A stretch of 64,000 bases of DNA from Oncomelania hupensis (GCA_036898135.1 JBAHVR010000302.1:381001-445000), one strand, 5' to 3'; counted from the first letter of the stretch, positions 1-13,610 are shown. The notes: generated by a model not told the origin, from the letters alone. Translations and numbers: made by a program.

Positions 1-961
1 GGCTGTCGCCATAACGATCGAACTCACATTGCAGGACGCAAACTTGCCGCAGTCTTGTGCACTGCAAGACAATATTGACTACTGAGCAGACCCAAGGGCC
101 GCGGAACTTATGTAGGAAGAAAGCGCACTTGTTTCTTTGTCAAGCACTGGGCACTGTCCATAAACAATTCAGACTGCCAAAAGGTACTGTTACGGAACAG
201 TAGACTGATTGGTGGCGAGCTTTTTTGTTTTCGCAGCCTGATACTATAGTGAAAGCCTTTTCAATCGATGGTCTAGCACCCCGGAATAACAGGCGTACAG
301 TACAGACCTTCATCAACAGACACGCCATTGAAATTTTATTGGGACTGAACTTATGCCACTGAAACAGTAAAACCTCTTATACATCCTGTGTAACATCATT
401 CTACCTCCTTTTAGTTACGTCAAATCCATACACCCACACACACCCACACACACCCACACATACACACACACACACACGTGTTTGTGATTATGCCAATATT
501 ATTTTTTAAAAAAAAGTAAAAATTGCAAAAAAAAAACACATTTTCATATAGATTTTGTTTAGCTTCCCTTGCGTCTTTTTGCAAATAACGAACATTAATT
601 TTCAGGACAATCATAAAATTTTCATGTCACACGAAAATGTCGTTGGCAAAAACAAAATTAATTAATTAATTAATTAAATATTAATTTCACCTGCACTAAT
701 TTTCTGCGCAGGCTTCTTGAGGGTGTGAGGTTGCCGCGACGCAAAATACCAAAAAAGGGAGCCTAGAGGACGAGCACCTTTGTCGGCCTTCCCAGAGAGG
801 GAATACAAATAGTAATGCCGTGCTTTCCTCTCTGAGCTCGGAGTGAACCTGGTAAAGCTGCCGTGTCAAATTCCGTAACATAACAATGAATCGAACCATT
901 GCTACAATTTTATACAGGTTCCATCACTTCTATTTCTTCAATGCTGCCCCTTCCGTTTAGC
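1..961. other. No gene recognised; short simple repeats
   Basis: No convincing coding sequence on either strand. A CA-rich tract lies at about 427-478 and a run of ATTA units at 659-677. The rest is unassigned single-copy or decayed repeat sequence. Confidence 0.5.
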
Positions 962-1524
962 CCTCTCCAGGATCGCACAAACAACTGCTGCCCTGGCGAG
1001 GTTGAAGTCCATTTGGAAAGCCAAGACCACCAGTCTACATTCCAAGGTAAGGCTGATGCGCTCCCTTGTCATCTCCATCTTCCTATACGCTTGCGAAACA
1101 TAGATCCTCACAGCAGATCTACAACGAAGAATACAAAGCATGAAGATGAGGTGCTATAGAAGACTTCTGGGCATTTCCTATACCCAGTTCATCACCAACG
1201 ACGAAGTCCGACAGACCATCACACAAGCCATTGGACAACACGATGACCTGCTCACAGTGGTGAAGAAACGGAAACTCCGATGGTATGGCCACGTCACCAG
1301 ATCATCAGGCCTTGCAAAGACCATCCTGCAAGGCACAGTGCAAGGAGGTAGAAGAAGAGGGAGTCCGAAAAAGAGGTGGGAGGACAACATTCAAGAATGG
1401 ACTCGCTTGACATTGAGCGAAGCCATGAGGGTTGCTGAGACAGGGAAAGATGGAGTATGCTGGTTAAACGATCATCTAGCTGTGGTGTCCCAACGACTTC
1501 AGAGTTACGAGATAGAATAGACCC
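962..1524 (+). pseudogene. RTE-type LINE, 3' fragment (C-terminal region)
   Basis: Matches the 3' end of the longer RTE copies in this window, starting at the equivalent of position 7511 of the 4.7-8.1 kb copy. It covers the last part of the reverse-transcriptase ORF and the basic C-terminal region (KKRKLRWYGHVTRSSG, then an Arg/Lys-rich stretch). The frame shifts near 1140, so two ORFs cover it, and it ends in a decayed GATA-like tail at about 1515-1524. It is 5'-truncated, as expected after target-primed reverse transcription. It is diverged from the longer copies (for example SPKKRW for RPKKRW) and so is probably old. Confidence 0.85.
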
Positions 1525-1548
1525 CTTCTGTTTGTCTATCTGCTTCCC

Positions 1549-4195
<2,647 letters not shown>

Positions 4196-4721
4196 ATAGG
4201 AGAAGGGAAGGGTACAGGGGTGATCAGGGGAGGGGGAATCAGTGGCTGGGGGGTTGGGGTGGGTCAGGAGAGGGAGGATAGGTGGGGAGTGAGGATAGGG
4301 GGTGAGAGGGTGCATGGAGGGTGGGGAGGAGCATCATGTTACAGGCAGGAGGTCAACCTGGACTTAAAGGTGTCCAGGGACTCTGCAGTGACGACCTCGT
4401 CAGGCAGATTGTTCCAGTCAGGTATTGTTCTTGGGAAAAACGACATCTGCCTATACTGAGTTCTGCAGTGGGGGATGTCGTAGCAGCAGCTGTTATTCTT
4501 CCTGGTACTCAGCCTGTTTTCTGATGGTTTGGGCAAGTAGCTGGAGTTGATGGATACCAGGCCATAGTGATATTTGTACATCATCTCTAGGCGGGCTCTG
4601 TGTCGTCGTTCTTGAAGAGAGGGCCAGTTGAGGGATTCCATGATGGTGTCTACACAAGATGAACGCCGATGTCGATCTGAGACACATCTCGCTGCTCTGC
4701 GTTGTTCTTTTTCGATGGCTA
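4196..4721 (-). pseudogene. Jockey/CR1-like LINE, C-terminal end (part 2 of a split copy)
   Basis: On the minus strand, from about 4721 down to 4339, the translation carries the C-terminal tail typical of jockey/CR1-like reverse transcriptases: EKEQRRAARCV, then SLNWPSLQERRHRARL, then SFFPRTIPDWNNLPDEVV, with the stop near 4339. About 140 bp of 3' untranslated sequence follows (4196-4338). The upstream half of the same frame lies at 8089-8337, on the far side of the RTE element. Reading across the junction gives WDPHTVTET followed directly by LAIEKEQRRAA with no frame loss, so the two pieces were one copy before the RTE inserted. The clade assignment is by motif only. Confidence 0.85.
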
Positions 4722-4728
4722 GAGTCTC

Positions 4729-4958
4729 TGTGGGTTCGGGCAAATAGAATAGACCCAACGTTTCCCGGCGTGTCGTAAGAGGCGACTAACAGGGGTGATG
4801 TTAGCACGGCATCACTGGGCGAAAGTCTTCTACACAGAAGTCACCGGCCAGGGCGGAGGAACCTCACGTTACTACAGGTTCAACGACCACGTGCTCAGGG
4901 CCAAGGCGAGCCACACTGTATTCGTGGATTTCGGCTGTGGCCAACAGCCTGGAGAGGA
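4729..4958 (+). other. RTE 5' leader module
   Basis: Non-coding 5' part of the RTE element, beginning CTGTGGGTTCGGG. The same module is at 8338-8614, and its first 93 bp are at 52036-52128 on the minus strand with their own target-site duplication. RTE promoters normally lie in this leader, but I see no specific promoter motif. Confidence 0.7.
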
Positions 4959-7900
4959 TTGGGCCCTGCCAGGTCTTTTTTGCCCAAGACACACTACATG
5001 ATGACACAATCCACTAATTCCATACCGGATCGGTCGTCGCCCGGGCCGTCACCCGGCACAAGGACCGCGCCTTCCGTTGGCCACCAGGACGGAGGTGTTA
5101 AGTATGCTACTGATGGACAATATAGCAAGATCCGCACGAGAAACAACATCGTCATAGGAACCTGGAACGTCAGGACCCTAACTGCGGAAGGAAAATTAGA
5201 AGAACTGGCCCACGAGCTGGACCACTATCGATGGAACGTTCTAGGTATCAGCGAACTGCGCTGGAAAGGCCTAGGTGAAACAACGACTGACAAAGGCCAC
5301 AAGCTCTATTTCAGCGGTAGAGATGACAGGCACGAACACGGCGTTGGATTCTTGGTCCACAAGAACATTCTAGCCACTGTCATGGGTTGCCGCCCAGTCT
5401 CCAGTAGACTCATTACCATCCGTCTGAGAGCAACCCCTTTCAACATTACCATCATCCAGGCCTATGCCCCAACATCAGACTATGAAGACAGCGAAGTGGA
5501 GGATTTTTTATGAAAATATACAGGCGGTCCTTGACCAAGTGCCGAAGAAGGACATAGTCATAGTGCAAGGCGACTGGAATGCCAAGGTTGGCCAAGATGC
5601 GCACCGCAACTGGGGAGACACATGCGGACCCCACTGCAACAATGAGACAAATGACAGGGGTCTGAGGCTATTGGAGTTTGCCAGATACAACAATCTGGTA
5701 CTGGCAAACACGCTTGGTCTCCACAAAAAATCCAGACGATGGACATGGCACAGTCCCGGCGGGGAACATCACAACCAGATCGACTACATCATGGTCAAGA
5801 AACGCTTCAGATCAAGCATCAACATTGGCAGGACACGCACTTTTCCAGGAGCAGACATTGGAAGTGACCACGATCTCGTGATGATGTCTTTCCGGCTCCA
5901 TTTGAAGAGAGTAAATACAGCAAAGTGCACTAGGCTGAAGTTCGACCTGGACAAACTGCAAGACCCGGAGGTGGCAAAAATATTTCAGGCCACAATTGGA
6001 GGGAAATTTGCACCACTGCTTATTTTGGGGGCAGGCGAAGTAGATGTCAACACCATGACCAATACCTTCAACTCAGCTGTAACAGATGCCGCCACTGAGA
6101 TCCTTGGCAAGCACCGACCAAAGAAGAAGCCGTGGATCACACCTGAACTTTTGGATCTGTGTGATAAACGAAGAGAGTTAAAAAAGAAAAAGAACACCTC
6201 ACAGGGAGCTGATGTCTACCGAAAAATCAACAATGACATCCGAAAAGGCATGCGCACAGCAAAGGAGAACTGGATAGAAGATCAATGCCAGGAAATAGAG
6301 AACAATCTGAACAAGAACAACAGCAAGAAGGCCTACCAGACTGTGAAGCGGCTGACAAGTGTTAAACAGCCCAAAGTCTCCACTATCCAAAGCAAGTCTG
6401 GCATTTGCCTTACAGAAGAACAAGAAGTCTTGGACAGATGGACAGAGTACTGCTCTGACCTTTACAACCATACACCAAATGGAGACCCATCAGTTCTAGC
6501 ATGTCCCGAGAGCAGAGAAGAAGAAGAAATCCTCCCAATTCTCCGGGAAGAAGTTGAGGCAGCAGTGCAATCGCTGAAGAAAGGGAAGTCAGCGGGAGTG
6601 GACAACATACCAGCGGAACTGCTACAAGCAGGAGGAGAAGCGATGACTGATGCTCTCACCACTATCTGTAACAAGATCTGGCAGAGTGGGGAATGGCCTA
6701 CACCATGGACCCAGTCGCTTGTCATCACTCTTCCTAAAAAAGGTAACCTTCAGGAGTGTGAAAATTACCGCACCATCAGCCTCATCAGCCATCCCAGCAA
6801 GGTCCTCCTGAAAATAATACTCAACAGGTTGAAACCACAAGCTGAACAAATCATAGCTGAAGAACAAGCAGGATTCATGGCAGGGCGAAGTACCACTGAA
6901 CAGATTTTCAACCTCAGAATAATCTGTGAGAAATACCTACAGCACCAACAACATCTATATCATGTGTTCATAGACTTCAAGAAGGCATTTGACCGAGTCT
7001 GGCATGCAGCTCTATGGGCAACCATGAAAGTGTACAACATCAGCCCTAAAATCATAGAAGTCATCAAAAGCCTGTATGACAAGGCTACCAGTGCAGTCCT
7101 CCATAACAGCGTCATCGGGAACTGGTTCAGAACAACAATCGGTGTGCGTCAAGGATGCCTACTCTCTCCAACACTCTTCAACATCTTCCTAGAGCGCATC
7201 ATGTCAGATGCTCTTGCAGATCACGAAGGCACAGTCAGCATAGGGGGCAGAGCAATCTCCAATCTTCGTTTTGCGGATGATATTGATGGATTGGCTGGAG
7301 AGGAACAAGAACTTGAACAGCTTGTACAGAGGCTTGACACCACCTCCAGAGCTTATGGAATGGAAATAAGTGCAGAGAAGACCAAAATGATGACCAACAA
7401 CACCAATGGCATCAACACGGACATCAAAGTACAAGGCCAATCCCTCAACACAGTGCACAGCTTCAAATATTTAGGAGCCATTGTGTCAGACAATGGGTCT
7501 CGACAGGAAGTCCTCTCCAGGATCGCACAAACAACTGCTGCCCTGACAAGGTTGAAGCCCATTTGGAAAGACAGAACCATCAGTCTACATTCCAAAGTAA
7601 GACTGCTGCGATCTCTGGTCATCTCCATCTTCCTATATGCTTGCGAAGCATGGACCCTCACAGCAGATCTCCAACGAAGAATACAAAGCATGGAGATGAG
7701 GTGCTACAGAAGACTTCTGTGCATTTCCTATACCCAACACATCACCAACGTTGAAGTCCGACAGACCATCACACAAGCCATTGGACAACACGATGACCTG
7801 CTCACAGTGGTGAAGAAACGGAAACTCCGATGGTATGGCCACGTCACCAGATCATCAGGCCTTGCAAAGACCATTCTGCAAGGCACAGTGCAAGGAGGTA

Positions 7901-8067
7901 GAAGAAGGGGGAGACCGAAAAAGAGGTGGGAGGACAACATTCGAGAATGGACTGGTTTGACACTGAGCGAAGCCATGAGGGCTGCTGAGGACAGAGAAAG
8001 ATGGAGTATGCTGGTTAAGCGATCATCTGTGGTGCCCCTACGACCTTCGGGTTATGGGACAGGATAG
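4959..8067 (+). pseudogene. RTE endonuclease/reverse-transcriptase ORF with one frameshift
   Basis: A polyprotein that would nick target DNA and reverse-transcribe the element's RNA. The N-terminal endonuclease (EEP fold) shows IGTWNVRTL and ELRWKG (4959-5513), then GDWNAKVG (about 5570) and the SDHDLV catalytic motif (about 5862). The RT domain has KSAGVDNIP (about 6586), FIDFKKAFDRV with the first catalytic Asp (about 6967), GVRQGCLLSP (about 7141) and FADDIDG with the catalytic Asp pair (about 7270). A basic C-terminus ends at 8067. The frame breaks at about 5506-5511, where this copy has six T's and the 28.9-31.6 kb copy has five, so one inserted T separates the first 184 codons from the rest. 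All visible catalytic residues are intact. The start at 4959 is the first ATG in frame; an internal ATG at 4998 is also possible. Confidence 0.88.
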
Positions 8068-8088
8068 GATAGGATAGGAGTCTCGGTG

Positions 8089-8337
8089 ACTGTGTGAGGG
8101 TCCCATACTGTTGCTGCGTATTCGTGGATTGGACGGACAAAGGCCTTGTACGCAGTTTCCTTTGCCTTCTTGTTGCCAATCCTGAGGTTGCGACGGAGGA
8201 AGCCTAGTGTCTTATTTGCTTTACTTATTTCATTTCCACTAATTTTCAGCTTACGCGTGTCAACGCTGAAATGGATCATTAGCGATGATCCTTTCACAAA
8301 CCTCGCAAATATAAAATTAACACTTTTGAACAATGGT
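8089..8337 (-). pseudogene. Jockey/CR1-like LINE, RT C-terminal part (part 1 of a split copy)
   Basis: The minus-strand translation contains SKANKTLGFLRRNL and then ETAYKAFVRPIHEYAATVWD, the standard region just after the RT palm in jockey/CR1-like LINEs. The frame stops matching at the RTE tail and resumes at 4721. Towards 8337 the similarity fades, and the second RTE leader begins at 8338, so the 5' end of this LINE is missing or unrecognisable. Confidence 0.8.
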
Positions 8338-8614
8338 TCCCTGTGGGTTCGGGCACTGTATAGAATAGACCCAACGTTTCCCGGCGTGTCGTAAGAGGCT
8401 AGTCGCAGGGATGATGTCAGAACAGCATCACTGGGTGAAAGTCTTCTACACAGAAGTCACGGGCCAGGACGGAGGAACCTCACGTTACTGTAGGTTCAAC
8501 GACCACGTGCTCGGGGCTAAGGCGAGCCACACTGTAATCGTGGATTTCGGCTGTGGCCAACAGCATTGAGAGGATTTGGCCCTTCCAGGTCTGGCTTGCC
8601 CAAGACACACCATA

Positions 8615-9976
8615 TGTGACGGTGGGTCTATTGTTGCTGGGCTCTGCACAATGGAATGCTATTACCCACTCGTCTTTAATCGGAAGGGGTCGCTAGTAAA
8701 TCTCCCTGTGACTCTACTTAATACATTTATAAGTTTAGCTCGGTCTGTGTTTAGGCTGGGGTACAGAGATAGAAAGAAAAATGGTCAAAGATCACTGTCA
8801 CACAAGCTCTCACACGGCTATGAAACATAGGTAGTCCAGCCACTTGTTAACAGTAAATATCACACATTTATTTCCTCTACTCTATACATGATCTGTTAAG
8901 TACGATACTAACTTAAAAGTTCAAATGTCTCTTTGAATGGTTCACTCCTTGATAGTTCTATGCAGCTACTATTTCTTCATCGGGCACTTGATGCGTTCTG
9001 CCCAAAGGGTCAGAGTTCCGGAAGAGTGGACTATTGGTGTCCGTGGCTAACAGTTTTGGTGCACTGAGCAATTTGGACTTAGCTCAAAATTAGAAGAGCT
9101 GTGTTGTGGTTGATTCTTTGATGAGCTGCGTTGTTGTGGATTCTTCTCCTTGTTCCTTGACTGGTGGGCTCTCGTCGCGCAGTGCTTGAGAAGCCTATGC
9201 AGGCCGACTGTCAGTGAAGACTTTTTTCTTGTCTTTTGTCTGGTCGGGCCCACGATGCCTGCTCGTCTCTGCAAAATATGCACATCTCTATATCTAAGCG
9301 ACGAACATTCTGCTAAGTTCTTGGTCCATTGGAATCTCCACTCTAATTTCCTATACATATATAAATATAAATCATGGCTAACTATACACATAGAGAAATA
9401 ATTAATATTATACACATTCTCTGGTACAGCCACTGGTCTGCAAGAATACAAATAGGCTAAACAACAGTGGGTCCATAGGGTCTACAGCATGGCGTCGACC
9501 CGGTCGTGTTCGCCACGTGGTCACACAACGTTGGACTAACAATTCAATTCTAAACATGGCAAATTTCACAAACATAATTCAACAATAATCTCAATACATC
9601 ACGATGAAACAATTACAAAAGCTAGTTCATTTACCTTTTTGACAATGTCAGGCCGTGGCTATCTTGGTTGAATCGAATTTAGCGCGTAGCTCTGTCTTGC
9701 TTGCAGTCTACTACACGAATGAAACTACCTAACTGTCTGCCTAAACCGGGTAGAACTGGTAAACCTAAGCGCCCTCTGGCCAGGGGTGGCCGTACTACTG
9801 CCTATACGTAAGCTGGATGAGGTCACTACCTACTGCGCAAGCGTCAGTATAGAAAAGTGTGTAGCCCACAACCGACTTCTGTCGTCTGCTGCAGGGTAAC
9901 ATTAATCTACTAAGGTTACAGCTGACTAAACAAGGCAAGAACTTAAAGTGCTGGATAAATTTAGCCTCTTGTTACA
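8615..9976. mobile_element. Probable solo LTR, about 1.36 kb
   Basis: The unit begins TGTGAC and ends GTTACA, a near-perfect inverted TG...CA terminus. It is flanked by CCATA (8610-8614) and CCGTA (9977-9981), a 5-bp duplication with one mismatch, and interrupts the RTE leader exactly. Removing it restores the RTE sequence (ACACCATATGATGA against ACACTACATGATGA in the 4.7-kb copy). TG...CA ends with a 5-bp duplication fit an LTR-retrotransposon solo LTR. No gag, pol or primer site is inside. A large non-autonomous DNA transposon is the main alternative. Confidence 0.7.
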
Positions 9977-9981
9977 CCGTA

Positions 9982-10643
9982 TGATGAAAAAACCATTTCA
10001 CACCATACCGGATTGGTCGTCGCCCGGACCACCAAGGACCGCGCCTTCCGTTGGCCACCAGGACGGAGGTGATAAGTGTGTTACTGATGGACAACTTAGC
10101 AAGATCTGCACGAGAGACAACATCGTAATAGGAACCTGGAATGTCAGGACCCTAACTGCGGAGGGAAAATTAAAAGAACTTGCCCACAATCTGGGCCACT
10201 GTCAATGGAACATTTTAGGTATGAGCGAACTGCGCTGGAAAGGTCAAGGTGACACAATGACCGACAAAGGCCACAAACTTTATTTCAGCGGGAGAGATGA
10301 CAGGCACGAACACGGCGTTGGATTATTGGTCCACAAAGACATTCTAGCCACTGTTGTGGGTTGCCGCCCAGTCTCCAGTAGACTCATTACCATCCGTCTG
10401 AGAGCAGCCCCTTTCAACATCACCATCACCCAGGCCTATGCCCCAACATCAGACTATGACGATAGCGAAGTGGAGGATTTCCATGAACATCTGCAGGCTG
10501 TCCTTGACCAAGTGCCGCAGAAGGACACAGTCATCACCAATGGCATTAACATTGACATCAAAGTCCTAGGCCAATCCATCAACACGGTGCATAGCTTCAA
10601 GTGTTTAGGAGCCATTGTATTAGACAATGGGTCCCGACAGTAA
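9982..10643 (+). pseudogene. RTE endonuclease fragment fused to C-terminal RT sequence by deletion
   Basis: The translation shows IGTWNVRTLTAEGKLKELAH, SELRWKGQG and ITQAYAPTSDYDDSEV of the RTE endonuclease, then jumps at 10537/10538 to the NGINIDIKV region that normally follows the RT catalytic motif. The RT palm, including the FADD motif, is therefore lost. The ORF stays open across the deletion until 10643 and the frame then decays. Confidence 0.82.
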
Positions 10644-10899
10644 ATCCTGTCCAGGATCGCACAAACAACTGCTGCCCCGACAAGTTTGATGTCCATTTGG
10701 AAAGAAAGGACCATCAGTTTACGTTCGAAGGTAAGGCAGCTGTGCTCCTTTGTCATCTCCATCTTCCTATACGCTTGCGAAACATGGACCATCACAGCAG
10801 ATCTACAATGAAGAATAGAAACCATGGAGATGATGTGCTACAGAGGACTTTTGGGCGTTTCATATACCCAGCACATCATCAACGATGAAGTCCGACCAT

Positions 10900-11662
10900 T
10901 CTATCCTATCCTATCCCGTAACTCGGAGGTCGTAGGGGCACCGCAGATGATCGTTTAACCAGCGTACTCCATCTTTCCCTGTCCTCAGCAACCCCGATTG
11001 TTTCGCTCAGTGACAAACCAGTCCATTCTCGAATGTTGTCCTCCCACCTCTTTTTTGGTCTCTCTTTTCTCCACCTCCTTGCACTGTGCCTTGCAGGATG
11101 GTCTTTGCAAGACCTGATGATCTGGTGACGTGGCCATAACATGGGAGATTAAGTTTTTTCACCACTGCGAGCAGGTCATCGTGTTGTCCAATGGCTTGTG
11201 TGATGGTCTGTCGGATTTTGTCGTTGGTGATGTGCTGGGTATAAGAAAGGCCCAGAAGTCTTCTGTAGCACCTCATCTCCATGCTTTGTATTCTTCGTTG
11301 TAGATCTGCTGTGAGGGTCCATGTTTCGCAAGCATACAGGAAGATGGAAATGACAAGGGAGCGCAGCAGTCTTACCTTGGAATGTAGACTTATGGTCCTG
11401 TCTTTCCAAATTGGCTTCAACCTCGCCAGGGCAGCAGTTGTTGGTGCGATCCTGGAGAGGACGTCCTGTCGGGACCCATTGTCTGATACAATGGCTCCTA
11501 AATATTTGAAGTTATGCACTGTGTTGAGGGATTGGCCTTGGGCTTTGATGTCCGTGTTGATGCCATTGGTGTTGTTGGTCATCATTTTGGTCTTCTCTGC
11601 ATTTAATTCCATTCCATAAGCTCTGGAGGTGGTGTCAAGCCTCTGTACCAGCTGTTCAAGTT
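10900..11662 (-). pseudogene. Inverted RTE 3' fragment inserted in the second RTE copy
   Basis: A 5'-truncated RTE copy on the minus strand. It opens at the GGATA tail (CCTATCC units at 10900-10915) and reads through the basic C-terminus and the region just after the RT palm up to about 11662. CGACCAT stands on both sides (10893-10899 and 11663-11669), a 7-bp target duplication. The outer plus-strand RTE sequence continues uninterrupted across it. Frame errors near 11100 make it a dead copy. Confidence 0.82.
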
Positions 11663-11955
11663 CGACCATCACACAAGCCATTAAACAATACGATGAGATG
11701 CTCACAGTGGTGAAGAAACGGAAACTCCGATGGTATGGCCACGTCACCAGATCATCAGGCCTTGCAAAGACCATCCAGCAAGGTACGGTTCAAGGAGGCA
11801 GAAGAAGAGGGAAACAGAAAAAAGAGGTGGTAGGACAACATGCAAGAATGGACTGAATTGACACTGAGCGAAACCATGAGGGTTGCTGAGGACGGAAAAG
11901 ATGCTGGTTAAACCACAGATGCCCTAACGACCTTCGAGTTACGGGATAGGATAGG
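11663..11955 (+). pseudogene. RTE C-terminal end and GGATA tail (end of the second copy)
   Basis: Carries QAIKQYDEMLTVVKKRKLRW and the basic tail, with a frameshift around 11815-11825 and a short GGATA tail at 11944-11955. It is the downstream end of the plus-strand copy interrupted at 10900-11662. Confidence 0.8.
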
Positions 11956-12804
11956 AATTTTTAGACTATTCGCATATGTGGATGTCTGGAAATACATTTG
12001 AAAGGTTTGCCACCTAGGAAGTTTGCTTTGGGGGCATAAATCAGTGATTTCTACAGATCAAGGGGAGGAACGCTCTATTTACTCGCAGCCATCTTAATTA
12101 ATCGTCCTTGCATTAGATCGCGGTCAATTGGATTTGCTGTGTTTAATAATGGAGGTAAATTTGTTTGTCAAGATTAAGAGAGTATCTTAGATCCTTTCAT
12201 CTTTCAGTTCTTGAGCAAGAAACAATATTCATTTAAAACTCATTCTCACATCAAACATTGCACAATATTGATAGCCTTATTGCTAGAAAAAAAAAAAGAA
12301 AAAAACAGTGATTTCTGGATCATTCTTCCAATAAAATACCGAACCAAACGGCACGATCTCATGATAAAGGAGTTTGCGTAACTCAAGCGGAGGGAGAGAG
12401 AGGGGCGGGGGATTGGGAAGGGGGAGGGGGGCGGGGCGGGGAGAGATGCTTTGCTTAGATTAATTCCTGAATATTGAATGACGCTTTAAAGCTGCGATTC
12501 TATTTAAGTTTCTTTATTGGCAAATGCGGCTTCCCTATGGCAAACATAACTAATGCTATTGCACTCAACCTGCCGTGTGATATCAAAGTGAGCTCAAGTC
12601 CGTTTGGGTGAAACAGGAGATTTTTACACCCACAAAGGGAGCGCCATGCGTTGCATCTCCAGTGTGAATTTTGAAAGTCAGAGTTCGCTATATTACGAGA
12701 TCCAGACGAGTAAGCCATAGCTAACGTAAGAAAAAAAAGTCGATTTTAACCAAACAAGCGTTAGTTAGCTTTGGCCTTATTTTTGAGCGAAATTAATTTT
12801 GACC
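11956..12804. other. No gene recognised; G-rich tract
   Basis: No supported gene. A G-rich stretch at about 12391-12445 holds at least six runs of three or more G's on the plus strand and could form a quadruplex. An A-rich run lies at 12288-12305. Confidence 0.5.
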
Positions 12805-12990
12805 CTCACCGATGACCCAGGTTCGAATCCCATAGTGGGCAAGTTGTATGATTGCTCTGGTGGTTCAGTGTTGATTTAGGTCCCTGTCCACCCCCCCCCT
12901 TCCTTGGGATAATTACCCCCGTCTGCGGTATGGCCAGTAGTGGGTGTAGACGTTAAACTTCAGCGTTCCTACATTCTTTTTCATATTTAA
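12805..12990 (+). mobile_element. tRNA-derived SINE (SINE-B), 5'-truncated
   Basis: Shares with 14702-14925 and 59140-59375 a pol III B-box (GGTTCGAATCC at about 12821), a stretch around TGATTGCTCTGGTGGTTC, and an end reading GTAGACGTTAAACTTCA. The A-box part is missing here. Poly-C runs differ between copies. Confidence 0.75.
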
Positions 12991-13204
12991 CCCAAATCGC
13001 TTGTTTGCTATAAGTACTTTCTGTGCTTCACAGAATATGACACATTGTGCAAATTGGCCATAGCTTATATGGCTGTGTTAACAGACCACTTATTCAACTA
13101 ATTATGAACAATGTCACGCTACGGCGAACTGGCATGACTGTGTCATGGTAACCATGCGTGAACAAGGAAATCGATTGTAACACAAAAAACAAGCGATAAA
13201 ACAA

Positions 13205-13312
13205 GTGATGTCACACTTACAGATAGTCACACACACACACACACAAACACACAAACAAAACACACGCACAAACAGAGAGAGAGAGAACTTCCACACAAAC
13301 CAACGCGCGTAT

Positions 13313-13344
<32 letters not shown>

Positions 13345-13610
13345 ACTGCCAACGCATAAAGATATAGGAGTAACCCCACCGCAAGGAGGCATTCATGAAG
13401 ACAGAACGTCGCACATTCAATTACAGACGTACACACACAAACATAGTCGAACACACACACACACACCCACACACACACACAATCCAGACAAACACACACA
13501 CAAGTTAAACACACATACATAACCACCCAACCCAACCCCCACACATAACAGACACACACGCACGATTCACATACCCTCACCCCACTCACCTACATAATCC
13601 CACCCTCATA
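13205..13610. repeat. Imperfect CA-rich region
   Basis: A cryptic CA microsatellite broken by other short motifs. It explains the long ORFs of Thr/His or Cys/Val repeats on both strands. Confidence 0.9.

Larger units (their letters stand above)
4729..8077 (+). mobile_element. RTE-type non-LTR retrotransposon, nearly full length
   Basis: A 3.35-kb element with a 5' leader (about 4729-4958), an endonuclease/reverse-transcriptase ORF (4959-8067) and a 3' tail of GGATA units (8059-8077). It is inserted in the jockey/CR1-like LINE. GAGTCTC at 4722-4728 recurs at 8078-8084 as the probable target-site duplication, or 10 of 11 bases if extended to GAGTCTCNGTG; the uncertainty comes from not knowing the element's exact first base. 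The 5' leader recurs at 8338-8614 and, alone, at 52036-52128 on the other strand. This is the longest of about nine copies in the window. The RTE-clade call rests on the craniofacial-development-protein-2-like endonuclease, RT motifs, short 3' UTR and simple-repeat tail. Confidence 0.9.
8338..11955 (+). mobile_element. Second RTE copy, split by a solo LTR and by an inverted RTE copy
   Basis: A composite reconstructed from four plus-strand pieces: leader 8338-8614, endonuclease 9982-10537, C-terminal RT region 10538-10899, and the end of the ORF plus GGATA tail 11663-11955. The leader and endonuclease pieces join cleanly when 8615-9976 is removed. The last two join when 10900-11662 is removed. 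Between 10537 and 10538 about 1.8 kb of RT sequence is missing relative to the 4.7-kb copy (about 5561 to 7401), an internal deletion. No flanking target duplication is obvious. Confidence 0.8.

Noticed and set aside
9047..9451. A 134-codon ORF inside the probable solo LTR
   Set aside because: No resemblance to gag, pol or env, and no other support. It is likely chance.
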